This document shows, piece after piece, positions 38,434 to 52,400 of a stretch of 64,000 nt of DNA. Both the position numbers and the translations under genes were made by a program. The notes under the pieces are model-generated. The model saw nothing but the letters and a program-made list of their open reading frames with translations, was not told the origin of the DNA and made no database searches. This DNA is from Serinus canaria. Lineage: Eukaryota > Chordata > Aves > Passeriformes > Fringillidae. The number at the start of each line of letters is the position of its first letter. Position 1 is the first letter of the stretch. The stretch is from NCBI RefSeq assembly GCF_022539315.1, contig NC_066343.1, positions 38,700,706-38,764,705 on the forward strand, read 5' to 3'.

Positions 38434-41400
38434 GATTGGTCTTTGTATTCCCACTAGTGATACTGGAGTAAAAATCTCTGTAAAAATCCTTGTGTACCTG
38501 TTGGAAGAAGGAATGCGAGGAAGCTATGCTTGCTTTTTAACCTGTTGATTTGCCATGACTTGATGTTTCTAGAAGGCCACATGAACAAGTAGGATCTGCT
38601 TTAGGAGAAATTGATGTTTTCTTTGTTTACTTGCACCTCAAATTCAAAAAGACCTGGAAAATAGTACATGGAAAAAACATACTTTCATGTTTCTTGTCAA
38701 ATGATTCCTTGAAGAAAGGGTTTCTTAGGCCATTGTAAAATCAAAACCACCCACAGAGAGAAATAGAATGTTTATGAAAGAAAGCAGTACATCAGGGCTG
38801 AGTTAAAGAGAAAGGTCCTAAAAAGAAAAGATAATTAAAAAACTTACTGCAAAGTGCCAGTTCATTTGCCTTCTAATGAAAATATCTTGCAAAATCAAGA
38901 TGTTTTCTTTGCTTTCTGCTTATAGAAAACTACTTAAAGGACAAAATAAAACAAAAGAAGCTAAATTAGCAAATCACACAAAAGGTAATCCAAGACATAG
39001 AGAACAAAGTTTCATCCCTTTGTTACAGACTGATTGATTTAGCTTCTGATGATTTATATGAAAAGCAATTGGAAACATGACTTTCATTACTGCCTTGTGC
39101 CTTTGATTTCTCTTCTCAACTGTTACTTGTTTATTTGTTCAAGCTATTATGACTCTGAGTCACTTGCAGTGTGTGGAGCAACACAGCTGAGCTGACTGGA
39201 AATAGATCCTAAGAGGTTTCCCCTAGATGAAATCCAAATATGTTTCGCCTGACCATAGCATTCCTTGTGTGGGATCAGCAGAAAACCTGCATTTTAGGGG
39301 ACATGTTTTTTATACCATGTTGATTCCCACATAGAGCCAGCTGAACAGACAGATCACATTATTCCTCAGGAAATACTAGTTTCTATTGGTTTGGCCCGGT
39401 GGGATTTTCTGCCGAGCAAGGATCATGATTTCCCTTCTTCCCTCCTTCCTCTGTATAATCATCCATCTGTCCCTTTCTTCTTTTCCCACTACAGATTCTC
39501 CTGGTATAGTACTTGGCTTTTCTCTGCAAGTAGAATACCTGTCCTCTGCATGCCACACTTTGAAGATTGCACCATGGCAAGCTGAATGTCTTTTTCCTAA
39601 TGTCTTTTCTACTCTGTGTTGTGGGTAAGAGATGTCTATCACGGAACTTTTTAATAACTAGTTAATAAAACAACTGATTATTCATGCTTAATATAGAAAG
39701 GACATGAAATATTATACTATCAGGCAACATTTCTGTTGGAAAAAAAAATTATAGCTGGCAACCCCTCAGCTTATTTCTTCCAGCAGGTAGGAGAATGATG
39801 GCTCATATGGTACTAGATCAGTTTTTCCCTCTGACTGCAGAGAACTGAAGTAGTCCTTCCTACCTGATGTTTATTGATCACTCCAAAGGCTGGCTGCTGG
39901 CAGTGAAGTCACAGTTGTTACTACCAGCAATCCTGCCCTTGGACATGGTAACAGAAATCACAGAAGGAGAAAATAGGGCAATTTCAGATTGTAAATTTGT
40001 AAATCAGCAAAAAATTTAAAGTTATGGTGATAGTTAAAAACAAAGGGGAGTGAGGCAAATTGGGAACTACTGGAAAGGGAAAGTAGGTTTCTGGCTGCAG
40101 TGTGTGCAGCCACACACAGACAAAGCCATCTAGATTGGAAAGGCTGGAGATGAGGGAAAAAAGGTGTTCCTCTGGGTGCTCTGGAAATAGCAGAGGTCTG
40201 ACATCTGCTGGTAAGAGAGTTCTGTATCAACTTCTGGCTTTCTGCCCTGAATTTTTGCTATTTTAAATAAAGTCTGAATTTTATTATCGTTTCGCAAATC
40301 CTACAAAATAAGTGGTGGGAGGTTTCTCACTTAGTAAAGGCTATGAATGCCTGGTAGCTGTGAAGTAGTGAGAGAGACCATTCCCTTGTAGAAAATACCC
40401 CATATTTTTCCACCTAGAGCTGTCATCTTTCTGACTGATAAGCAGCTGGAAGTATCCTTCCTGACATCCTCTCTGACATGTTCTTTGGGAGAAAGAGAGA
40501 GTGCATCCCCTTGATAACTGCTTCATAAGAGCTACATGGAAGGGAAATTCTGCTTGGCTGCATGTGGCTTAACTAGAGTGGGGGAAAAGTCTCCCTCTTC
40601 TCTTTCATTTAAAGTCTGAGGGACAGTCATGTTCCAGGAAAAAGAGAAGCATGTTCTTATGGGGATAGCAGAGCCTACCCCTTTCACTGGGTAAGTGTGT
40701 GATCCTCGCAATGACATCTTAAAACAGATGTGAACATTTAATAGTAAGGGTTAGTAATGCATACCTACCTCATGTAATTGTTGCTATTAGAGATGGTCTA
40801 AAAAATTTCTTCAAATTTATTCGTGCCCCTATATGCAAAGGAATAGAAAACAACTGCTCCAAACAAGAAAATCTGGATACTGTGTTTGCTACAGGATTCA
40901 TGAGCACCGACAAGGTTGAAATTCTGGAGCCAGACCCCTTTACCTTCATAATTTAACTTAAATTGCTATCCCTTTGAATGATGACAGATACAAGCTTATT
41001 CTGTATTATTTTATGATAGTATTAGTGGCAAGTTCAGAGACATATAATTTTCCCAAAGATTTTTAACAATTTCCTGCTTCTTGGGACAAGTGCCTTATTA
41101 CTGCATACATTAAAATATCAGAGGTCCTAGCATCTGAGAACAGATGTTTAATAGAACCAAAACCAACACTGTGATAATCTCTTCTTTTCACTGTCTGAAA
41201 ATCAGTGACAGACAAATAGAGATAAAAAAATTAAATTATGAGATATGTTTTTCCACATTTGGAAACATGGACTTCAACATATTACTGGATGTCTGTGAGT
41301 AATGACATAAATTGGAATACAACCTGCCAATCTAAAAGGAAAAGCTGACAATGAAAATAAGGTAAAAATAAATCAGATTATTCTCTTTTCAAAATTGCTT

Positions 41401-42400
41401 TAACAGTAAGATTACCTTTTGTAATAAATGCATGATCATTCACTTCTTTGCTTAAGAAGATAAAACTGGTTCTGAAATTTTTAACTATGATTTTGTCTTT
41501 TGGCTTGTAGAGCAAAACAATTCTCTTAAAATGATTAAACTTAAAAAGCTATAAGCTGAATATGGTGAAATCAGTGGGAAGCTTTCTTGATTTTCATTGT
41601 GTACCAATTTTTTTAATGTGAGCCTCCTTTTTTTTTTTTTTCTCCTTTTCCTTCCTTCTATTTTCAATATACACATAGGAATAGAAGGAGAAATAGGAGG
41701 AAGTCTTAGGAGGTGTGGCATGGCTACCACATGTTCCCATGCTCTACCTTCCTTCTGAAATATGAATTTCTGTTCAGATACCTCAAGAAAAAATAACATT
41801 GAGTTATAATACTTCTGACTTTGCATTCAAACAATAACATACAGATATTTATGTCCAGCGGATCACAGTAGATCTTCTCTAACAACAGAAAGGGAGAGAT
41901 GATGGCATTTCAAAAACCAGTATTTCTGGCTTTGTACACAAAAAAGTATACCTTACTTCTCACAGCAATTTAAAAATAGCTGATTCTCTGTATACAGAGA
42001 CGGGGAAACAGAAACACAGGAGGACTGAAAGATTTGTCAGAGAGATTTCTATCCACAGCAGATCAGAAAACAAAATACTTCCTGACTAAGTACTCTATTA
42101 TAACCAAAATGTATAACCTCCTATTTTTGAATGTTTCTGAACTGACATGCCAAAATCACCATCAGAGAACACTGCAATACATACATCAGGGTCAGTGGTG
42201 AAGGCCGTGCCCTTTCAAAAAAAAGTTTCACCAAATGAAAGTAACTAGAATGAATTTTGGCTTCTAATGCAGTATTTGGGAATGCACCTGAGCAGGTTTT
42301 TTTATGTATTTCTCACAAAATAACCTACTTATGGTCTCCTCCACACCCAAACAATAACTTCTAAGACCAATGGGAGCAGTATTCCACATTTAAGTATACA
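38434..42400. other. intergenic sequence without a supported gene
   Basis: AT-rich, with only short open frames that overlap on both strands (for example around 39.38-39.64 kb). No feature recognised. Confidence 0.55.
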
Positions 42401-42404
42401 TCTA

Positions 42405-43335
42405 TCAGATTTAGTTATTTATTAGTAAAATAAATGCAGAGATGATCTCTCTTAGTAGGATGTGCTGTCTGCTTGGTGTTTTTTCTGATGGTTGGGCTTT
42501 TTCTTTTATTGTGTCTATTTCCTCAACTTTTTTTTCATAATCACAAGAATAGCTGTTCTGTTTTCTCAGCTGAGAAGCAGACTTGCTTGTCTCAACTGCA
42601 AAACAGCAAAATGAGGGTAGGACGTTTCTTGAAGACTTATCATGGTCACTGCATTGAATGTGATTTCCTGTTGGCTGATCTCTTCCCCAGGCATGGGAAT
42701 CTCTCCGGGCTGGCTGCAAAGACAGAATGCTGATAAGTGGCAGGGGTCTGAGTGCTGGGTCAGAGATGAGGAACAACAGGCCTTCACAACCAGCCCCACA
42801 GCACCAGCAGTCACAAACAGGAAGGGGGCCCACTTTGGGAAGACACCTGCAGTGACAGAAAGTCTGTCTATTTGGAAAGCCTTTATACAGAAGGTTTTCC
42901 ACAAAAGGCAGAAGGGACAAAGAGAATCACTGATCCTTTCCCAGGTAGTGAATGGCAAGACACAAAACACGTCCCAGCATTCTTTATCCCCCATTTCACA
43001 GCCTTGACTGCAGATCTGAGCAGTATGTCTGTGCTTCTGGGGTGAGACGAGGCGTTAAGGCACATGCACCTGCCTCATGTGCGTGCAGCCAGTGCAACAT
43101 AGGCATTGCTTATAAATCCAGATTTGCTCGTACCACGGAAGAGCAAAACAAACATATAAGATGTAAGGCAGAAGAGCCAGGCCATTGGAAGACCAGAAAA
43201 TCATCCCCTGGGACCTGGTTTTGCAGATGGACTGTGAGATGCCCAATCATGGGAGGGCTGTCTTCCTGGGTGCCTAGTTTTTGTGTTTTGCAGGCAGGTA
43301 GTGATGCTTATGAAACAAGCTTTACTTCTTACTAA
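42405..43335. other. unidentified block with long open frames on both strands
   Basis: Open frames of 169 and 142 codons (-) and 121 and 127 codons (+) pile up here, more than elsewhere in the desert. G+C is raised. I recognise no domain, signal peptide or splice pattern, and no frame is clearly preferred. It may be an old transposable element or a diverged pseudogene. Confidence 0.35.
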
Positions 43336-46300
43336 CTTTTTTTTTTTACTTAGAATATTGGGGGGTTTATCGTTAGTATTCTTCTTTAGTACTCAAAATA
43401 AATCAGTTAAATATTAGAAACACATTTATTTTCCCTTTTGTCAGTACATGCACATCCCTCCTCTCTGGTGCTCTCTCTTCCTCTTTCACATTAGTGTTTA
43501 CATCCTCCCAGACAGTCCTTGTGCTCACAGCTTTCTTTAACAGGACTGTTTTATTCTTTGTAAAATTGAGACATATAAAAGAAATAAATCTTGCTATTGT
43601 TCTCTTGGGGTGCAGCTGTGCTAAACTGCAATCATGGGAGTTGAAACAGGTTTCCTCTCACAATAACACTTACCCATTTCCTGACACTCTTTCTTAATAA
43701 CATGAGTGTCTTCAGCTGACCAAGGGGAACAAGAGCTCTCTGCTCAGCACTTCTGAAGCTAAAATAACACTTGTGTAGCACAGAACAGTTACTCTTATAT
43801 TACAGTATTTAAGTGGGTTTTTTTGCATTGGATAAAGATCTACTAGATCTTTAATTTCTGACTTAATACTTCCATTTCCCCCTGTTCCTTCTCTGTCTGA
43901 AGTTTCTCATACTACTGAGACATATATTTGCATGGAGAACTAACTAATCTAAGCCTTATCACTTACATCACCTTCTTTGTTTTTTTCCTCAAAGAGGAAT
44001 GCAAAAAAGTAGATAAAAACATCTGAGAAAGATGCAAAATAGAGCTTGTAGTCAAGTCTCATGAGGATGGAAAAACATGACACTTTAGCATATTGAGGCA
44101 CTTCCTCTGACCTCTGCAAGGAACAGTGAAATGGGTATCTTTGCATTTCAGATTTTTCACTTGTAAAAGTTACTGGCGTAGTAGAATGGTGTTAACCATA
44201 TCTCCTCTCTGTGTCCAGACCTTTAGATAAAAAAATGTGGCTAGATATAAGTCTGATTTTTATCAATGATATATACACAAATGTGATGCTCTCACTTTGG
44301 AGGACAGATCCTAGTGATTGATATCTTAGTGGCTGACAAAAAGATGTCTTTTCCTCTTTTTCTTTTCCTGACATGAATAAATGATGCTTACAGAGCAGCC
44401 AAGATTTTACAAATATTGTTGAAAACAGGAAGGAGTGAGTTCTTCTCATTTTTATTTCAGAAGATGTCGCAACAGAAAGTAATATCTGCTTTAGATAAGT
44501 GTGAAAAGCTGTACAGGAAATGAATCTTTTTTATGTTAAGAAGTTTTAACCAATAAATTTTCTTTCTTTGTGTATAACAAGGACTTTCAAGCCCTTCAGG
44601 AAAACCTGTTTTATAAACACAAAACTGCCTCATGTTGTGTTTGCATCTTCCATGTCTGCCCTGCAAGACCTTATTATTATAACCTTTTCTTAATACAGGG
44701 GAGAGCCTGGACCCAGTACTAAGAAAGAAAATATTTTTTCCTTTTTCAGGGTAACAAGGTAATGAAAATGACAATCTGCAGGATGCTATGCCTGGATAAA
44801 CTGCTGGTGTGGAAGGAGCTGCCAACTGGAAGAACACCTGTAAAGGGCTCTGTACTATCTCATCCTCACTGTGTCTCTCTTACTATACACAAAGAGCACT
44901 TTTTGTCAAGTGCTGTCACAGACCTTGGCTGCCTGTAATTCTTAAGGGCAACAAAACAGATCCAGGCAGAGAGGATGGGAAGACTGTTCCGCTGATGTCC
45001 GTGGCACCATTTGCCTGCTCTAGAGTATTCACAAATGTTGCTATTTATTTAAGCATAGCATTACATGGATTTCAGAGCCTGATTTCAGGAAACTTGGATG
45101 TCTCCTTGATACACAAAATTTATCCTGCTCAAAAACAATAACCAACAGTGTTTTGAAGGGCTATGACATACTGGAGAAAAATGCCTGGCTCTGGAAATCA
45201 TATGGCCTGACTTCAACTCTTTGTAAAGCTTACTATGAGGTCTTGGGAAAGACATTGAATGTACATTTAATGTGTGTCAAGTTCTTCAGCATGAATAATT
45301 GTTTTTAACATCTGTGAACTTCTGTGAGATCTACAGTGGAAAAGCACTAGGGAAGCTTTATCTATAACCCTATTCATAGCCCTACCACCAGTCATCCAAA
45401 TGTTTCTGGCATGACTCACTCCTAACTTTGTCCTTCTTCTACCAGCCTTAAGTAAAGCGGTGTGCATGGGTTTTGCCTGAGGTTGAATTGTTTGTGAAAG
45501 GTTGAGGAGAAAAAAGTATAGCCACCCTGTGCTGAAATATGAGATGAGAGGAAGGAGGAAGAGCCCTAAACAAACAAAAATGAGCAAATGAGTCCTGAGG
45601 TTTTTATGTGAACATCTGGTAGGACCAAAGCCACAGGAGGCCAATGGCTGAATTTCTGATTCTAAGAAAGGACTTAATGAATAAAATAAGCAGTACTGAT
45701 AGTTTCAATGAAAGATTGCTGGGATTTAGCAAAAATGAACATTTGAAAGCCATCATTTTAGTAGTTCTGACCATAGCAATGTTTTCAATCGTGATCTGCC
45801 AACTTTCCATCAGAAGTTTATATTCTTTGGTCTTGTCTGGATGGCTGATTAGTCTCCTTATTAAAAATACACAAAGCTAAAATTTCTGCCAATGGTTCCA
45901 CAAAGCCTCTTGCTGCTATTTTAACTTTGTCTCTGACCTTTACCAAAACATAAGGATGAGGTCACTTATATTACAATTATCTGAAAAAGGGTAAGAAGGT
46001 GTTTGTAGGTTTACAGGAAGGCTTGAATCTTTAATTGGTTATTCAATTACTAGCTAATTACTGATTACTTAATGACAGAGAGTTCACTCTCTACCAATGA
46101 TTTACAAAGGAAATGTCTCATTTTAGCATAAAGGTGATGTAATACTTTCTCTCCCTTCAAACCACAGAAAAACAGTTTATCTGATTTGGACTTAAAATGA
46201 AAACAAAAAAATCGTCTAAAGGTCAAAACCCGCCCTTGGATGCAAACATAACTTCTGAAGTCATATGGAGAAGTATGTCGGTATCTAAAATAGAATATAG

Positions 46301-48020
46301 CTTCCAGTTTGGGTTAAAATTCAGCATTGCTATGCTGCATATTAAGGTGCTCTCACAGGTTAAACCCAGTGATGATCTTCTTTGTCAACATTGATCTAAA
46401 AGGCTGAAATCACCCTCATCCCTGCACTCTAAATCTATATGGAAAACTATGTATTCTGAGCAGTACAGTAGATTTGGACTTAGTAAATCAAACTTGAAAG
46501 AAGGCATTTCTTGTGCTAGTTACAATATACTTAATAGGAAATGCTTCTCTGGTTAGAAAAGTACAGAGAAAGTTATCACATTAATACTAATTCAAACGGA
46601 TTGCCTAACACTCTAAAAGCTGTGTCTTTGTCGTTTTTCCCTGTCTATGCACTCATCCTGCAAAATGTCAACATAACTAACATAACTTATGCCTCCTTAA
46701 TTTGAACCTATCTCTCTGGATTGATACCTGCCATCAGTTCTTTGATGATTATCCATTTTGTGCCAGGACATTTTCCAAATAAAGAACAAATAAGCCAAAA
46801 TGAAATATTAAAGGTACTTTTTTTTTGGTGCTTATGCTGGGCAACAGTTAAATATTTCCAGAGAACTCTGCTGAGTATGTTGCCAACATTTTTCTGAAAT
46901 AAAAATGTAAACTCTAGTCTTGTTTCCTTCTTAAAACATTTTCTGCCTTCTACAGCTTTTCTATGACTGCAAAATAGAGCTCCAAGGATATAAAATATTC
47001 AGTCTGCTTTTATTTTTTTTTTTTTTTGCACATGTGCACTGGCAACTTAGTTGAAAGGCAATATATAAAATACATAGTGGTAGGAGAAAGGTTTATTTTT
47101 CAAAATTTGTCTTTTAGCTTTGTAACAATACAGTTAAACACTCATAGGATACATATACTAACAATGGGTAGCATATGGATAATCTGATATATGAGTAAGT
47201 AAGTATCTTCACTGATTGAATTTTTCAGTGGATTTATACTGGTTTAACAAAAGGTGGAAGTTTCTTAAGTATTGAATGTATATTTGAGGCATGTTTATTT
47301 GATACAGTGTGCTAAATATGGCTGTCTTGGAAACAATTTGGACAGAATTACAGGGTTTCTTAGTAAAAGCTATCAGAAGGCCACATTTTGGTTCAGATTG
47401 CATCATTCATGGGAAAAAATCTGGAACGGAGAACTTCACTTTTGCCAATGTGCTTCTTTAGTAGATATTTTACCTCCCAAGTATTTGGGAGGGGCATAAT
47501 TTTATGTGATCTCTTGAATTTATTTCCTATTCAGCAGCTTAGGATCAAGACAATACAGAGAAAAAAACAGAACAAAAACTAACCAACCCCAAAAAAACCC
47601 CAACAATCCAACCCAAAATCTCCAAAAAAACAAGGCCTCAAAAATTCAGCACACAGGAGTTCTTTAACACTAGTTTTCTGGAGTTTTGTTAGTGGCAAAA
47701 AGCAACTGCACAGCAAAAGTTTTCCACTGTCTGCAATAATGTTTCTAATCATACTACTTCTAGGCATCATGGGCATATAAACTGATTAAATTATTGGCAT
47801 TTAACATGACACTTGTGTTCTTTGCAGCTGTTCAGTGACATAGACACAGATATTTAGATCTTATTGACAGCTGGAGAGGGGCTGTCCACAGCAAGTTAGT
47901 GACACACTAGCTAAATAAATGCAATCTTTAAATTTATATGAGGTTTTCTTCCCACTACACAAAAAACAGAGATTCAAGGATATTTATTTGTCTATTGATT
48001 GCTTTTGTTAAGGCAAAACA
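43336..48020. other. intergenic sequence without a supported gene
   Basis: AT-rich with scattered short frames and poly-T/A tracts (for example near 47.01 kb) and an A/C-rich stretch at about 47.56-47.63 kb. Nothing is recognised. Confidence 0.55.
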
Positions 48021-48024
48021 TAGA

Positions 48025-49277
48025 ACACAAAAAGATCACAAGAAGGTAATGAGGAGTAGCCAGCATGGATTCATTAAAGATAAAATATGCTAGAACAACC
48101 TGATTGTCTTGTATAATGAAACCAGTGCAGCTAAAGAGAGACCAGTAGATACTATTTATCTTGAGTTCAGCAGTGCTTTAGATGGTGTCTCACATAACAT
48201 TCTCATAGACAATTTCAGGAAGTGTGAGTTAAATGGCTGGACAAAGAGATGGATTGAGAATGGGCTGTACAGCAGATCCCAGAAGGTTGTAATGAGTGAC
48301 ACAGAGTCTGGTTGGAGGCCTGTCACTAGTGATTTCCCCAAGGGTCAGTACTGGGCTCCATGTTGTTTAACTTGTTCATCAGTGATTTGGACAAAGAGAC
48401 AGATGCTTCCTCACCAGGTCACTCATACACAAAGCTGGGAGCAGTGGCTAATACCCCAGAGTGCTGTGCAGCCCTTCAGAAGGGCCTAAACAGGGTGGAG
48501 AGATAGGCAGTGAGAGACCTTATGAAATTCAGTAAAGGCAAATGCAGGGTCCTGAACTGAGGAGGAATAACCCTCAGCACCAGCACAGGCTGGGGTGGAT
48601 CTGCTGGAAAGCAGCTCTGTGGAGAAGGACCTTGGGGTCCTAGTGGACAACAAGCTGTCCATGAGCCAGAAGTGTGTCCTGGTGACCAAGAATGCCAATG
48701 GTGTTTTGGGGTGCGTTGGGAAGAGCAGTGCCAGCAGGTTGGGGGAGGTGATCTTGCCCCTCTAATCAGCCCAGGCACATTTGGAGTGCTGTGTCCAATT
48801 TTGGCCTCCTCAGCACAAGAGAGAGACAAAGCTCCTGGAAAGAGTCCAGTGGACAAAGATGCTTGAGGGACTGGAACAACTCTCTTGTAAGGAAAGGCTG
48901 AGAGAGCTGGGTCTTTTCAGCCTTGAGCAGAGATGGCTGAGAGAGGACCTCATCAATATCTGAAAGTATCTGAAGGGAGGGTGTCAAGAGGATGGAACCA
49001 GGCTCTTCTTTGTGGTGCTGAGCAATAGGACATGAGGCAATAGGCAGAAACTGATGCACAGGAAGTTCCACCTGAATACAAGAACTTTACTATGTGAGAG
49101 ATGGAGCATTGGAATAAATTGTCCAGAGAGTTTGGGGAGTCTCCTTCATGGGAGAAATTCAAGAATTGTGTGGAAAGAATTTTGTGCCACATCTCATATG
49201 ACCCTGGCTTGAGTAGGGAGGTTGGACCAGATGACCCACTGCGGTCCCTTCCCTTACCCATTCTGTAATTCTCCGAA
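48025..49277 (+). mobile_element. CR1 LINE, 3' about 1.25 kb
   Basis: This begins in the RT (AGCCAGCATGGATTCATTAA). A frame at 48109-48489 reads VDTIYLEFSSALDGVSHNIL and DNFRKCELNGWTKRWIENGL, the CR1 finger/palm region. The catalytic FADD block is missing: sequence jumps from the SDFPKGQYW/FISDLD-equivalent to the following region. It continues through AGGAAAGGCTGAGAGAGCTG to the 3' end, GGACCAGATGACCCACTGCG, CCATTCTGTAATTCTC. It carries many stops and small indels and is inactive. Confidence 0.93.
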
Positions 49278-50045
49278 AACAAAGGTCTCAGTCTTAAGAA
49301 AAGCTTTGCTCTTTGTGAATAGTTCAATGCAAAACCCCAACTTAAATTAGAAAGAAAAGACTGCATCCAAAACTATTACTGAAAGCTACCACCTGGACTG
49401 TGATATAAACCTAGCTCCATGTTACCTGCAATCCAAATAGGCAACTGTGTGAAGGAAACAAGCTTAGAAAGAAAAAGTGACTTTTCCACTGATGCTGGGA
49501 GAAAAGCCCTAGCTGCCAAATTCCAACAAAATAGTTATATTTCTGCTGACTTCTGCCTGGCTTTAACTACCTTGATTTTCTGTCAAATTTGAAGTTAGAA
49601 TGGATATGTCTCAGGTAACACATAACCTGCATGTTTTACAGCAATAAAACTTAGTATGCGCCATCTCACATCAGTAATGTATGTTTCCTTGCACAGTGTT
49701 AGAATAGCGATTCTCAAGTCCTTCTTCATTAGGTATGCACTGAACCCTCCATCCTACTGCTGACCAGCTGTTGAAGTGGTTCAAATACCGTTAAGCAGAT
49801 AAACAGGATAAATCTTCCTGTGTGACAACACAATTACATGCATAATCTTATACTGATGTTACTTGTTTCTAGATCCCAAACACTGCCATCATTGCAAATT
49901 CTAGTGCTCTTGTTCTTTATTTTAGGTAGGCATCGCTTGTCCACCAGACAAGGAGATGGCCCTTTGTGCTAGGCAATGTATAAATCTTCTATAAGCTTAC
50001 TTAAGAAGCTTAAAAAACATTTCTAAAATTTGGGTATACTCTGAC
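49278..50045. other. intergenic sequence between two CR1 fragments
   Basis: AT-rich sequence with nothing recognised. Confidence 0.5.
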
Positions 50046-50049
50046 TTCT

Positions 50050-50215
50050 CACTGGAATAGGTTTCCCAGAAAGGTGGTAGAATCTTCATCCTTGGAGATC
50101 TTCAGAAGTTCTCTGGATATGGATCTGGAAACCTGCTGTAGATAGCCCTGTTTGAGTATCAATGTTGGACCTCCAGTGGTTCCTCCCAACTTAACCATCT
50201 TGTGATTCTCTGAAA
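50050..50215 (+). mobile_element. CR1 LINE 3'-end fragment
   Basis: TGGAATAGGTTTCCCAGAAA, CATCCTTGGAGATCTTCAGA, CTGGATATGGATCTGGAAAC, GTTGGACCTCCAGTGGTTCC and a final TTGTGATTCTCTGA match, in order, the last 165 bp of CR1. Confidence 0.9.
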
Positions 50216-50219
50216 CTTT

Positions 50220-52400
50220 TTGAGAAAAGAAATTAGATTTGTCCTTCCTAAGAAGCATATGATACACAGAAGCAAGACAGAGAAGAAGGCAAGGTAGAAA
50301 AAACATGAAGAAAGCAATTTAATTTCTCTTGTGTTTACAGAATAATGATTCATTTAAGGTGACTACACAACACACAAGAAATTCTAAGATGTTGAACTTA
50401 GATTTCTTGAAATATCATGACAGAGATCAGTCTGATACTGATTTCCTGAGCTGGAGATTTTGTCCTCTGTCAAAGCAGAAATTCTACCATCCAATTTGCA
50501 GTTTTAGCTTCCTACCCAAATTCATCTCTGCCTATGTGACCAAGAAAATATTTGACCTCACAAGATGCTGAACTCTTTACCAGCCACTGAAACTGAAACT
50601 GAATTCAGCAGTGGTGTGAACATTAATGAATGGGGAAAGGCTCTTAACTGTCTCACAGAATCAGACTCAATGACCAAAACCAAATAACTAATAATTATTA
50701 AAATCAAACAACTTTGAGATCTCCATTTTTCATTCCTTCTGCTGCAATTTTTAGCTGAATTTGGACATTAAATAAGTGATTCATGTGAAGTGATAATTTC
50801 TTTTACAGTAGGAGAAGAATAACCAGCAGACCAACAGTAGCTGAAGGAATTAGAACTGGAATCTGGAAACTATAAAATGTGGTGCTTGTATAAATCAGAT
50901 GGGAACAGATCCTTTAATCAGAAGTAGAGCATGAAGAATTCTGTTGGAAGCAGACACAAGGAAGCTATGTTTAAAACTATGTTTGAATGCTCCTGAATTT
51001 TTTTCCCTGAAGCAGATTTGAAAAGGAAGAGCAGAAAATGACAAGTGATTCCATATGACTTTCTTTTAGAAATTACTTTTTGTCCCAAGATCATCTCTGC
51101 TGAAATCAATTTCCCTTAATGGAGCTGTCCCAACTACTGTTCTATATTAAGGAGCCAGGTGTTCTGCTTGGTCTGTTTTGAATAAATGGCACAGTGTATC
51201 TGAAAGACAATTTTTCATTTCTACTTTGTCATATTTATTTGGCTTGTTCCTGTTTTAAATTGATGACTTGGCCAATCTAGAATAAAAAGGCTTATGCTAA
51301 GCACTCTCAGCTCTTGTTTGCTTTAATTAGAATTTTAAACGTGATGTTATCTTTCCAGTAAAAGTTGATGTTTATAGCATTTGAAATATACTCAAGAGGA
51401 AGAAAAGGGCAGATTCTTCTCGGCCAATGAAGGTAGTCAGGATTTTTAAATGGTTTTACAATATGAAGTGTAGTTTCTAAAAAATTACACTGCATCCTGA
51501 AGTTTTCCATTTGCCTCAGATATGACATGTTAATATTTCATGTAAAGTCAGCCCAATTGGCTTTGAAGTATTTTGTTTTGTTCAAACAACCCCAAATATT
51601 TCTGGTCTTATAAAGTAAATTAAGATGAATCTCCCTACTGTGGCAAGCTGCTGCCAGAGAATATTTCTCTGTTCAGCTCTCCTGATGCAGTGTTGTCCTT
51701 TCCTCAGCTAACAGCCCACTTCTGTCTGACTGCAGACTTCATGGGAAATGCAATCTGGCCCATAAGGACTTCTGGGAGAATCTAATAAGCCACAAGTCAT
51801 GTGGTCAATGATGCAACACATCTACCCCATGAGCATCTGCACAAGTGTCTGAGAGTGTGAGTAAGTGTACAAATAAAAACAGGATGAGGTAAATATTCTT
51901 GGCATTAGCAGGACCTCTGCACTTCTACAGCAACATGTACACTGAATACACTGTGGGCTTGTAACATACTGGAAACAGAGGGCTAGTGTTGGAACTAATT
52001 GTCTCACATTGCCTGATGCTGCTTAGGTAGTACTGTACTCTTACTGAGACAACTGCTGCAGTAATTTCAGTGCAGCTTTCTTTTAAAAAATTGGATATAA
52101 ACTGCTATCACTAAGGAGACTTTCTAGTGTTTTCAGAAAAAAAAAAAAGGCCTATTTTCTCTAAAATCAAATTTATGCTGACCACTTAAGTGGTCTATCT
52201 AAATGTTATTCAGATGAGCAGTAGAAAAACAGAAGTATTTGACATTCATCACTGTATAACACAAAATCCACACTCTTTCAATGTAATACGGTCCTGGATT
52301 CCTGCTTGTGACAAAAGAAGTAGGAAAATTAATTTAGGTGAGAAATTACTCTACATAGGAAAAAGTAGGAAATTACTTTAGATGGTTCTTTGTAAAACCA
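50220..52400. other. intergenic sequence without a supported gene
   Basis: AT-rich with only short frames; an A-tract near 52.14 kb. Nothing recognised. Confidence 0.55.

Noticed and set aside
38111..38611. 10-bp direct repeat TAGGAGAAAT flanking the 38-kb LTR region
   Set aside because: A better solution exists: TG/CA ends with GTAACT duplications at 38127 and 38428. The 10-bp match lies outside these ends and has no TG/CA border, so it is probably coincidence.
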